Shown: piece by piece, positions 43,868 through 52,195 of the stretch
How the letters are laid out: every line of letters begins with the position of its first letter
Numbering within the stretch: position 1 is the stretch's first letter
Origin: Gammaproteobacteria bacterium
GTDB taxonomy: Bacteria; Pseudomonadota; Gammaproteobacteria; Eutrophobiales; Eutrophobiaceae
Direction: 5' to 3'
Length of the DNA stretch: 64,000 bases
Assembly: GCA_011772965.1 (NCBI GenBank)
Contig: WVYN01000050.1
Location: 69,692-133,691, forward strand
Translations under genes and position numbers: made by a program
Notes under the pieces: generated by a model
Seen by the model: only the letters and a program-made list of their open reading frames with translations
The model's database searches: none
Told to the model about the DNA's origin: nothing

Positions 43868-44487
43868 TGTGGGTACTAAAACTGGGTGGTAGTTTGCTGG
43901 AGACCGGAGAGTTACCGGAGACTCTGAAGCAACTGTCCGAACACGGGGCAGGACAAATCGTAGTAGTTCCCGGGGGTGGCGTTTTTGCCGATCAGGTCAG
44001 GCTGCTTGATGAAGAGCTGAAACTGGATGACCTCACAGCGCATAGACTTGCCCTGAGAGCAATGGAAGAATTTGGGAAACTCCTGATTACCATGAATCCT
44101 TGCCTGCATGCTGCCGAGTCCCTTGAAGCAATCAACTACTGGCTTGATCAGGATCAGATCCCAGTCTGGTTTCCGTACGAAATGACATTTGATAATCCTG
44201 CGATCAAGGCCAGCTGGGACATTACGTCGGACAGTCTTTCCTTCTGGCTGGCCAGCCAGCTTGAATGTCAGAATCTGGTCTTGTTAAAGCCGGCAGAACC
44301 TCAGGAGAATAACTACAGCGCAGCGTATTTGTCGAGTTCGGGATTCATCGACAAAGCATTCAATGACATGTTGGTCGACACGTTTGTAAAACCCTCGTGG
44401 TTGTATTACAAGTATTTATCGTCTTTTCTTGACTTGCTGAAAAATAAAAATCCCGAATCAACTCACCTGAAGCCGATTACTACTTAA
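43867..44487 (+). CDS. mfnE: Amino acid kinase-fold protein, MfnE-like
   Basis: A 206-residue small amino-acid-kinase-fold protein: MWVLKLGGSLLETGELPETL, then IVVVPGGGVFADQVRLLDE, and SWDITSDSLSFWLASQLEC. The archaeal MfnE kinase phosphorylates the aminomethyl-furan unit of methanofuran and has this fold and length; bacterial homologues accompany H4MPT clusters. ATG 43867 overlaps the pabB stop by one base (TGATG). It is the last gene of the plus-strand cofactor block and converges on mltF with 12 bases between. Confidence 0.82.
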   Translation: MWVLKLGGSLLETGELPETLKQLSEHGAGQIVVVPGGGVFADQVRLLDEELKLDDLTAHRLALRAMEEFGKLLITMNPCLHAAESLEAINYWLDQDQIPVWFPYEMTFDNPAIKASWDITSDSLSFWLASQLECQNLVLLKPAEPQENNYSAAYLSSSGFIDKAFNDMLVDTFVKPSWLYYKYLSSFLDLLKNKNPESTHLKPITT

Positions 44488-44499
44488 TTCCTCAGAGTC

Positions 44500-45858
44500 T
44501 TACTGAAATTCATTTTTGAGTATGTGCTGATATTCTCGGATTCGCTGGACATAATGAACTGGCTCACTTCCCCTCGCGTAACCGTATTTCAGCTTTTTAT
44601 ATACTGATTTTCTTGAAAGCAGGGGCAATACTTCGCGAATATCGCTCCATAAGAAAGGATTTTTGCCCTGTTGTCGTGCCAGGGTTTGTGCATCATGAAT
44701 ATGACCACGGCCGATATTATACGCGGCCAATGCAAGCCAGGTAAGATCCGGTTCATGCACGAGATCTTTATCAAAGCGTTTTTTCATCTTAGCCAAGTAC
44801 CTTGCTCCACCCATGATACTTTGTTCCGGGTTCAGACGATCTTCAACGCCCATGGCATGCGCCGTATTAATAGTCAGCATCATGATGCCACGTACCCCGG
44901 TAGGGCTTTTAGCCCTGGGATTCCAATGTGATTCCTGGTAGGCCTGTGCAGCCAATAGTGTAAACGGAAGTCCGTATTTTTCACCGGCCATTTCGAAATA
45001 TTTCCTGTATTTGGGAAGGCGGCTGTCGATACGTTTAAGAAATTTGCGTATATCGACATAATCAAAGGCCTCAAAGAAACCATAATATTTTTCCATTACC
45101 CGGGCATGATTGCCGTTCTTTTTATAGTTTGTCAGCCAGAGATCTATTTCTTTTTTCAAATCAATTTGTACCTCATTCATCACCCATCCCAATTGTTGTT
45201 CTCTGGAAAGGTTGAATGGCGCAATTAATTCGGGGTAATAACGGTGATTTATATCGACCACATTTGAATCAGCAACCGTGCAATCAATCTTTTGCTCCCA
45301 TACATCCTCCAGTAATTGCACAATTGTCACATCGCTGGTTTCTTCCCAATGAAGTTCCGGATAACCTTTTTTTAAAGCAGTCAATAACTCGCTATAACTG
45401 CTTTTGGCAATTACCTTGATATCCAGTCCAATAAGTTCAGCAACGGATTCCGGTTGGACATTATCACGACGGCACACGACCTGTTGCGTAACGTCCTGAT
45501 ATGGTTTGCTGAATGTATATTTTTTCTGACGTTCCGATGTAATCGTGATTGTTGCAGCGGCAAGATCGCCATTGCCCTTGTCCAGTTCTTCAAAAATATC
45601 TTTTAGTGAATCCTCAATTACAAATTCAACTTCAACACCGAGATGTTCGGCAAAAGACGTCATCATGTCATACTCAGGACCAGTGGGATTCCCTACACGA
45701 TCAATGTACCAGATGGTAGGTGCATTTTCAGACAGGACGATGAGCGTACCAGAATCTTTTATGTCCTTGAGTGATCTTGCAGCAGTAGTTCCTGAATCAC
45801 AGCCGCCAATTGTAAATAGTAAAATAAAAAATAATGCGGCAATGAGCCGATCAACCAT
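44500..45858 (-). CDS. mltF: Membrane-bound lytic murein transglycosylase F
   Basis: A 452-residue lipoprotein. The signal peptide ends in a lipobox (TIGGC). An extracellular solute-binding domain follows (GTLIVLSENAPTIWYIDRVG through ATITITSERQKKYTFSKPYQ), then a C-terminal SLT lysozyme-like domain with the catalytic Glu in AQAYQESHWNPRAKSPTGVR, plus GIMMLTINTAHAMG and AYNIGRGHIHDA. It cleaves peptidoglycan to 1,6-anhydro products at the outer membrane. Domain order matches MltF. Confidence 0.94.
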   Translation of the reverse strand: MVDRLIAALFFILLFTIGGCDSGTTAARSLKDIKDSGTLIVLSENAPTIWYIDRVGNPTGPEYDMMTSFAEHLGVEVEFVIEDSLKDIFEELDKGNGDLAAATITITSERQKKYTFSKPYQDVTQQVVCRRDNVQPESVAELIGLDIKVIAKSSYSELLTALKKGYPELHWEETSDVTIVQLLEDVWEQKIDCTVADSNVVDINHRYYPELIAPFNLSREQQLGWVMNEVQIDLKKEIDLWLTNYKKNGNHARVMEKYYGFFEAFDYVDIRKFLKRIDSRLPKYRKYFEMAGEKYGLPFTLLAAQAYQESHWNPRAKSPTGVRGIMMLTINTAHAMGVEDRLNPEQSIMGGARYLAKMKKRFDKDLVHEPDLTWLALAAYNIGRGHIHDAQTLARQQGKNPFLWSDIREVLPLLSRKSVYKKLKYGYARGSEPVHYVQRIREYQHILKNEFQ

Positions 45859-46009
45859 AGTCCCTCTCCGATTGAGGTTCTGTGATTATTAAATGATGAG
45901 CGAACCTGATGCCAACCTACTTTAATACCACTGGGGTATCAAGCTTGCTGACAGGCTGGAGATGTGATAACTAAAATGAAATAGCCGCAAGATGGGATGG
46001 AATGCTGAT

Positions 46010-46228
46010 TTAGTACAGTTTTACCAGTACTTCTTCATTACTTACCAGTAAGCGTCTCACCATGCCAAACAGTTCCTCACCGAGTACACGGATGTCGTAA
46101 ACCCGGTACCAGTCACCTTCACGAACAATGCTGCCCTGTTTAATAAGCTCATACACGTGTGGCATGGCAAATATGGGTGTTTTAGGTGCATGCCAACGGG
46201 ATGATTTTAGTGAATTTTTACTGGTCAT
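46010..46228 (-). CDS. Small conserved-looking protein of unknown function
   Basis: A 72-residue basic protein with a good ribosome binding site (GGGGAGA) before its ATG. The middle reads PHVYELIKQGSIVREGDWYR, suggesting a small folded, perhaps nucleic-acid-binding, domain. It lies 179 bases downstream of nrdB on the same strand, beyond three hairpins. I recognise no family, and the call rests on the ribosome binding site and codon pattern. Confidence 0.5.
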   Translation of the reverse strand: MTSKNSLKSSRWHAPKTPIFAMPHVYELIKQGSIVREGDWYRVYDIRVLGEELFGMVRRLLVSNEEVLVKLY

Positions 46229-46265
46229 GGTCTCCCCGGTTCCCTATCGACTATAATTTGAAAGA

Positions 46266-46365
46266 GGGCTCCCGCATCATGCGGGCAGCCCCCTGACGGA
46301 ATAAGAAGGCCTGGTATCCGGAAGAGGCTGGAGATACCAGGCAATAGTCGAGCATCCATCTCGAC
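46266..46365 (-). terminator. Three hairpins after nrdB
   Basis: Within 100 bases: GTCGAG/CTCGAC (46348-46365), CCTGGTATC/GATACCAGG (46310-46341), and GGGCT-CCCGCAT/ATGCGGG-AGCCC (about 46266-46291), the last followed on the minus strand by TCTTTC. Probably a composite terminator or 3'-end protection for the nrdAB transcript. Confidence 0.6.
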
Positions 46366-46407
46366 TTCCCGCTACGGCGGTCACGGTAAGGCAAACTTTT
46401 TAGCACC

Positions 46408-47673
46408 CTAGTCCCAGGTGAGAGTTCCACCTGTCTGATATTCTGTTACGCGCGTTTCAAAAAAGTTCTTCTCTTTCTTCAGGTCCATCAATTCACTCAT
46501 CCACGGGAACGGATTGCTTGCATTGGGATACTGTTCCGGCAGGCCAATCTGTGCACAGCGGCGGTTGGCAATAAACTTGAGATAATCTTCAAACATCTTG
46601 GCATTTAGGCCGAGCACGCCACGCGGCATGGTGTCATAGGCATAGCGTATTTCCAGATCGACGGCCTGTTTCAGCATCTTGATGATCTCCTGCTTGAAGT
46701 CTTCCGTCCATAGATGTGGGTTCTCGATCTTGATCTGGTTAATGACATCGATACCAAAATTCATGTGCATGGATTCATCGCGCAGGATGTACTGGAACTG
46801 CTCGGCGCAGCCGGTCATCTTGTTACGTCGGCCCATGGACAGGACCTGCACAAACCCGACATAGAAAAAGATGCCCTCGAAGATCACATAAAAGGCAATC
46901 AGGTCGCGCAGCAGGCGTTGATCATCTTCAGTGGTGCCGGTATGGAAATTCGGATCCCCCAGGCTCTTGGTGTACTTCATGGCCCAGGAAGCTTTGTCGT
47001 GAATGGAGGGTATTTCACGATACATGTTAAAGACTTCGGCCTCATCCAAACCCAGGGATTCCACGCAGTACTGATAGGCATGGGTATGCAGGGCTTCTTC
47101 GAAGGCCTGGCGTAGCAGGTACTGGCGGCATTCCGGGTTGGTGATATGCCGGTACACGGCCAGTACCAGGTTATTGGCGACCAGTGAATCGGCGGAGGCA
47201 AAGAAACCCAGGTTGCGCTTGATGATGGTACGTTCATCCTCGGTCAGTCCCTGCGGATTTTTCCATAAGGCAATGTCAGCGTTCATGTTGATTTCCTGGG
47301 GCATCCAGTGGTTGGCACAGCCATCAAGATACTTCTGCCATGCCCACTTGTACTTGAATGGAACCAGCTGATTCAGGTCGACCTTGCAGTTGATCATCTG
47401 TTTGTCATCGACCGTAATGCGATCCGCACCAAACTCGATTTCCTCGAGTCCGGTCACGCCATGTTTTTCTTCATAGGGCTCCGTTTGCGGTACCGGCAAG
47501 TGCGCATCACTGGCTTTCAGAGAATACACACCGGCGGGTACCGTCGGGTCATCAGAAATGTCCTCTTCCTCAACGGGCTTATAAGCCGGTTTTGAGTATT
47601 CAGCCGTGGGTTTTCTGGTTTGAGTTTTTCTTGTTCTGACGGCAGCTAATGGATCATCCCAATTCAACATCAT
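46408..47673 (-). CDS. nrdB: Class Ia ribonucleotide reductase, beta subunit
   Basis: A 421-residue R2 protein carrying the di-iron site and tyrosyl radical. Ligands and radical are seen in [12 protein letters not shown] (Glu, His and, four residues on, Tyr), with later [10 protein letters not shown] and [10 protein letters not shown]. The first 70 residues are a long Pro/Lys/Thr-rich extension ([20 protein letters not shown]) not present in E. coli R2, probably disordered. The start has GGAGGAA upstream; two ATGs in a row are available. It lies 51 bases after nrdA and is controlled with it. Confidence 0.95.
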   Translation of the reverse strand: MMLNWDDPLAAVRTRKTQTRKPTAEYSKPAYKPVEEEDISDDPTVPAGVYSLKASDAHLPVPQTEPYEEKHGVTGLEEIEFGADRITVDDKQMINCKVDLNQLVPFKYKWAWQKYLDGCANHWMPQEINMNADIALWKNPQGLTEDERTIIKRNLGFFASADSLVANNLVLAVYRHITNPECRQYLLRQAFEEALHTHAYQYCVESLGLDEAEVFNMYREIPSIHDKASWAMKYTKSLGDPNFHTGTTEDDQRLLRDLIAFYVIFEGIFFYVGFVQVLSMGRRNKMTGCAEQFQYILRDESMHMNFGIDVINQIKIENPHLWTEDFKQEIIKMLKQAVDLEIRYAYDTMPRGVLGLNAKMFEDYLKFIANRRCAQIGLPEQYPNASNPFPWMSELMDLKKEKNFFETRVTEYQTGGTLTWD

Positions 47674-47724
47674 TAAATTCCTCCGACTTTAACTTATCGC
47701 ATTCAACTCTTTATGTTTGTAACC

Positions 47725-50640
47725 TTACTGGCAGGCCTCGCAATCCGGATCGTTGATGGAGCAGGACTTGGAGGCATCGTGATCACGTTCAACGGCGGCC
47801 AACTTGTTCTCGCGGCCACCGGACAATGTGCTTTTCTCAACGTGGGTTGCACCCATGCTGCGCAGGTAATAGGTGGTCTTCAGACCCCTGATCCAGGCTA
47901 GCTTGTAGAGATTGTCGAGCTTCTTACCATCCGGATTGGACATATACAGGTTCAGTGACTGTGCCTGGTCTATCCATTTTTGCCGGCGTGATGCCGCTTC
48001 AACCAGCCAGCGTGGATCGATCTCAAAGGCCGTGGCATACAACTGCTTGATCTCATCCGGGATGCGATCAATCGGCAAGACGCTGCCATCGAAGTACTTG
48101 AGATCGTTGACCATCACTTCGTCCCACAAATCACGGCTCTTCAGGTCGTGAACCAGGTAGGGATTAATGACCGTAAACTCACCGGACAGGTTTGATTTCA
48201 CGAACAGGTTCTGGTACGTCGGTTCGATCGACTGGCTGACGCCGCAAATATTGGAAATCGTTGCAGTAGGGGCAATGGCCATGCAGTTGGAATTGCGCAT
48301 GCCGACAGTCCTGATGCGTTCACGCAGGCTATCCCAGTCCAGGGTTTGGCTCATATCGGCTTGCAGATACTCCTGGCGATGTTCGGCCATGAGCTGCAGG
48401 GAATCGATAGGTAGTATGCCCTTGCTCCACAGGGAACCCGGGAAGCTGGCATAGGGGCCACGTTCCTCGGCCAGATCGGTTGAGGCCTTGATGGCATAAT
48501 AACTAATGGTTTCCATGCTGGTGTCGGCAAATTGCACGGTCTCATCCGAAGCATAAGGCAGCCGCAGCTTGTACAAGGCATCCTGGAAACCCATGATGCC
48601 CATGCCTACCGGCCGGTGACGCAGGTTGGAACGGCGGGCCTGCGGCACACTGTAGTAGTTATAATCAATCACGTTGTCCAGCATGCGCATGGCTGTGTTG
48701 ATCGTCTTTTCCAGTTTTTCTGTATCCAGCGTCCCCGTGGCTTCGTCGATATGCTGGGCCAGGTTGATGGAACCCAGGTTGCAAACCGCGATTTCCTCGG
48801 TCGAGGTATTCAAGGTGATCTCGGTGCAGAGGTTCGACGAGTGCACAACGCCCGTGTGCTGTTGCGGCGAACGCAGATTGCATGGGTCTTTGAAGGTAAA
48901 CCAGGGATGGCCGGTCTCGAATAGCATGGACAGCATCTTGCGCCAGAGATCCATGGCCTTGATGCGCTTGAAGTTGCGCATCTCACCACGGTCGGCCTTG
49001 TCTTCGTATTGCAGGTAGGCCACTTCAAAATCGTTGCCGTAGCGATCATGCAGATCCGGGACTTCGTCCGGAGAAAACAGGGTCCAGGGACCTTCCTCGG
49101 CCACCCGCTTCATGAACAGGTCCGGGACCCAGTTGGCGGTATTCATGTCATGGGTTCGGCGGCGATCGTCACCGGTGTTCTTGCGCAATTCCAGGAACTC
49201 TTCAACATCGATGTGCCAGGTCTCCAGGTAGGCGCACATGGCCCCCTTGCGTTTGCCACCCTGGTTGACGGCAACCGCAGTATCGTTGGCGACTTTCAGG
49301 AAGGGCACAACGCCCTGGGATTTGCCGTTGGTGCCCTTGATGTGCGCGCCCATGCCCCTGACCGGGGTCCAGTCATTGCCCAAGCCACCGGCAAATTTCG
49401 ACAGCAGGGCATCGTCCTTGATGGCACTGAAGATGCCGTCCAGATCATCCGGCACCGTGGACAGATAACAACTCGACAACTGTGGACGACAGCTAGCGGA
49501 ATTAAACAGCGTTGGCGTTGAACTCATGAAATCAAAGGACGACAGCAGTTCGTAGAATTCAATCGCCCGGTTTTCACGATCCATTTCGTTAATAGCCAGG
49601 CCCATGGCGACCCGCATAAAGAAAGCCTGTGGTAATTCGAAGCGGATCCCATCAAAGTGAATGAAGTAGCGATCGTAGAGGGTCTGCAGACCCAGATACG
49701 TGAACTGATTGTCCCGGTCTGCATGCAATGCCTTGCCCAGCTGTTTCAGATCGTACTTGCCCAGTTCCTCATCCAGCATGCCCAGGTCGGCGCCTTTCTG
49801 GATGTATCTGGCAAAGTAATCCGGGTAGAGGATCTCCATCTCCCGTTGCGTGGCCTCGGTAGGTTCATCATGCAGGAAGCTCAGGGCCTCGCGCCGCATA
49901 TTGTCCAGTAACAGGCGGGCGGTGGCATAGGCGTAATTGGGTTCTTTCTCAATCAAGGTCCGGGCACTCATTACCAGCGCCGGGTTGACGTCCTTCTCGT
50001 TAACACCGTCAAACAGATTGCGCAGTGTTTCTTCGATAATGAGTTGCCCGTCCACGCCTGCCAGACCCTGGCAGGCCTCAACCACGATGGCCTTCAGGCG
50101 GATGACATTCAGCGGGGCCTTGCTGCCGTCAGCCAGGGACACGCTAACCGGGATGGCATCCGGCTGTTTGGGCACGACCGGGGCCGTGGCAGCCACGGTT
50201 GCAGCCCGTTCCTTGGCCCGTTCTTCACGGTAAATGACATAGGCCCGGGCCACTTTCTGCTCACCGGCCCGCATCAATGCCAGTTCGACCTGGTCCTGGA
50301 TGTCCTCGATGTGGACAGTGCCACCGCCGGGCATACGCCGGGTCAGGGCGTATTCAACCTGTTGGGTGAGCTCCGCGATCTTTTCATGGACACGCCGGGA
50401 CGCTGCTGCGGCACGGCCCTCTACTTCAAGAAAGGCCTTGGTCACGGCCACGCTGATCTTGCTGCTGTCAAAGCGGGTGACCTTGCCGTTTCTGCGGATC
50501 ACCCGGTATTCACCGGGCTGATTGGCCTGCAGTTCCAGTGTCTGTTGTGATTTCTGGTCGGATTGTAATCCTGTGTTGGTGTGTTTTTCTGTGCCTTTAT
50601 TCGAGTCCTTGATGGATTCAACCAGTTTTTCAGCCTCCAT
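47725..50640 (-). CDS. nrdA: Class Ia ribonucleotide reductase, alpha subunit
   Basis: A 971-residue R1 protein making deoxyribonucleotides. It appears to carry two ATP-cone regulatory domains at the N-terminus (first YRVIRRNGKVTRFDSSKISV at about residue 45, second around VSLADGSKAPLNVIRLK). The catalytic core follows (FNSASCRPQLSSCYL, EITLNTSTEEIAVCNLGSIN, GMRNSNCMAIAPTATIS), and a C-terminal redox pair is in DPDCEACQ. E. coli NrdA has 761 residues and one cone, so the extra length is the second cone plus a linker. Two NrdR boxes lie upstream. Confidence 0.96.
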   Translation of the reverse strand: MEAEKLVESIKDSNKGTEKHTNTGLQSDQKSQQTLELQANQPGEYRVIRRNGKVTRFDSSKISVAVTKAFLEVEGRAAAASRRVHEKIAELTQQVEYALTRRMPGGGTVHIEDIQDQVELALMRAGEQKVARAYVIYREERAKERAATVAATAPVVPKQPDAIPVSVSLADGSKAPLNVIRLKAIVVEACQGLAGVDGQLIIEETLRNLFDGVNEKDVNPALVMSARTLIEKEPNYAYATARLLLDNMRREALSFLHDEPTEATQREMEILYPDYFARYIQKGADLGMLDEELGKYDLKQLGKALHADRDNQFTYLGLQTLYDRYFIHFDGIRFELPQAFFMRVAMGLAINEMDRENRAIEFYELLSSFDFMSSTPTLFNSASCRPQLSSCYLSTVPDDLDGIFSAIKDDALLSKFAGGLGNDWTPVRGMGAHIKGTNGKSQGVVPFLKVANDTAVAVNQGGKRKGAMCAYLETWHIDVEEFLELRKNTGDDRRRTHDMNTANWVPDLFMKRVAEEGPWTLFSPDEVPDLHDRYGNDFEVAYLQYEDKADRGEMRNFKRIKAMDLWRKMLSMLFETGHPWFTFKDPCNLRSPQQHTGVVHSSNLCTEITLNTSTEEIAVCNLGSINLAQHIDEATGTLDTEKLEKTINTAMRMLDNVIDYNYYSVPQARRSNLRHRPVGMGIMGFQDALYKLRLPYASDETVQFADTSMETISYYAIKASTDLAEERGPYASFPGSLWSKGILPIDSLQLMAEHRQEYLQADMSQTLDWDSLRERIRTVGMRNSNCMAIAPTATISNICGVSQSIEPTYQNLFVKSNLSGEFTVINPYLVHDLKSRDLWDEVMVNDLKYFDGSVLPIDRIPDEIKQLYATAFEIDPRWLVEAASRRQKWIDQAQSLNLYMSNPDGKKLDNLYKLAWIRGLKTTYYLRSMGATHVEKSTLSGGRENKLAAVERDHDASKSCSINDPDCEACQ

Positions 50641-50751
50641 TAACCCCTCCGTACTGCAGTTTTATGACATTTTTGTTTAGTTGTGTTCCAAGAAACTTCA
50701 AGAATTCTTGGAAAGGCATTGATATTTGTAGTTTAACTGAGATCTATAGCA

Positions 50752-50799
50752 CCACAAGAAAATGTGGTCAAGCGCTTATTAAACCACAAGATGATGTGT
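50752..50799 (-). promoter_or_regulatory. Pair of NrdR boxes upstream of nrdA
   Basis: Two near-palindromic 16-base boxes, CCACAAGAAAATGTGG (50752-50767) and CCACAAGATGATGTGT (50784-50799), start 32 bases apart, three helical turns. This sequence type and spacing is the mark of the NrdR repressor, which shuts off ribonucleotide reductase genes when dATP is high. They lie 112-159 bases before the nrdA start. Confidence 0.85.
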
Positions 50800-51024
50800 A
50801 TTTCCCTGTGTTTAGACATTGCAAAAACTGTGGATAACTAGGCTGCAATAATATTGCTTTGCACCAAAGGCTGGTGATTCATACGCTTACAAAAGCGCGA
50901 CAAAATGGGACAAGTAATATTGCAAAAGTGAATAGATCCGAATACACGGATCAGGGGACAAAAAAATTGGGAATTATGTGAAAAAGATCAAAAAAATTTT
51001 TGTAGGCCTGATTCACGAAATTGA

Positions 51025-51810
51025 TCAGTCATTGATTATCACGCTATTTAATAACCAGTCATAGGGCAGAAATTGAATGCCTGGATCCGCATACATCAGG
51101 TCCTCGACAGCAGCGGCGTTACCCAGGAAAAGATAAGGGGCGACAAAGGCCACCAGGCTGCCTGAGTGGGCAATAAAGTCTTTCTTGTACCATTTGAACA
51201 GCGATGAGAGTTCCAGGACATTATCACCACTCCGGTAGCGGTTCCGCTCCGGATCCGTTAGAAACTGATGGGTGACGGTTGCAAGCTGCTTGTCGAGCTG
51301 TGCCCCTTGGTACGGTGTCTTGACCAGGGGCGGACAGCTTATCGATGCGCACACCAGGGCAAAATGGATGCGGGGTTCAGGAAACGTATTCCGGATCAGC
51401 TCATGCTCGAGGTAATCGAGGTGCTGCTTTTCACCGAACAGGCTGAAGAAGCGGATTTTCCAGGGACTGCCAAAAAAACCGCCGATGTCGTTGATGGACT
51501 CGATGTCCGGGTAATGGCGGGTCACCAGTTGCAGGGTGAAGAGGTTGTAGGCATTGATGAGAAAGGCCAGTTGCTGCTCGCTGTCCCAGATGGTGTAGGT
51601 GGACAAAGGCACGCGGCTGAATTCTGAGGCCAGTTTATCCAGACGATCGCTTAGGCTTTTCAGATTGGCATAATCCACCCGGGTCTGCTGCCCCTTGAGA
51701 ACGACCACTTCATCAAGCAGCCGACCATAATCCCGGTAACTGTGATCAAAGGCCTCTGCCGATGTCAGTGGCCACAGGGTAATCAGGAAAATGCAGAGTT
51801 TAACCGCCAT
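51025..51810 (-). CDS. DUF547 family secreted protein
   Basis: A 261-residue protein with a signal peptide (VKLCIFLITLWPLTSAEAFD) followed by the DUF547 core: QQLAFLINAYNLFTLQLVTR, HYPDIESINDIGGFFGSPWK, HLDYLEHELIRNTFPEPRIH and FALVCASISCPPL. The family is widespread in proteobacteria, secreted, with conserved His and Cys residues but no proven function. The ATG at 51808-51810 begins the signal peptide; a frame reaching 51900 has no good start context. It follows the CDGSH gene by 31 bases. Confidence 0.85.
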   Translation of the reverse strand: MAVKLCIFLITLWPLTSAEAFDHSYRDYGRLLDEVVVLKGQQTRVDYANLKSLSDRLDKLASEFSRVPLSTYTIWDSEQQLAFLINAYNLFTLQLVTRHYPDIESINDIGGFFGSPWKIRFFSLFGEKQHLDYLEHELIRNTFPEPRIHFALVCASISCPPLVKTPYQGAQLDKQLATVTHQFLTDPERNRYRSGDNVLELSSLFKWYKKDFIAHSGSLVAFVAPYLFLGNAAAVEDLMYADPGIQFLPYDWLLNSVIIND

Positions 51811-51841
51811 AGCCCTTGGACTGCCGAGCGAGCAAACGGTT

Positions 51842-52075
51842 TCAGGTTTTTGAATGGCTGCCGTCGCAAAGGGGCTGGTTACCGGTCTGCTTGCAAACAC
51901 AAAACCAGACCATGCCTGACGTCATGGGTGTGTATTTCAGGGGCGACAGCGAGGTCTCTTTGTGTGAGCCGTCACAGAAGGGTTGGGTCTTGCTCTTGCC
52001 ACAGGCGCACCACCAGTACTCCTGGCCCGCCTCGACGTTAATTGCAATCGGTTGTTTGTTGGTGAGCTCGGACAT
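51842..52075 (-). CDS. CDGSH iron-sulfur domain protein (double domain)
   Basis: A 77-residue protein with two CDGSH motifs, CACGKSKTQPFCDGSH and CVCKQTGNQPLCDGSH. Each is the CxC...CxxxH pattern that holds a 2Fe-2S cluster with three Cys and one His. Proteins with two such domains in tandem act as small electron or cluster carriers. The ribosome binding site GGGAGATAGG is good. It is first of a likely two-gene unit with the DUF547 gene. Confidence 0.93.
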   Translation of the reverse strand: MSELTNKQPIAINVEAGQEYWWCACGKSKTQPFCDGSHKETSLSPLKYTPMTSGMVWFCVCKQTGNQPLCDGSHSKT

Positions 52076-52195
52076 GACCTATCTCCCTGAAAATGTGAAG
52101 GAATATCCCACTATTCTAAAGCATGGCGAAGGTTTCTCAAATCTGCCGATCAAGGTATAGTAAAGGAAAGCAGAATACATCACTCGGAGGCCTGT

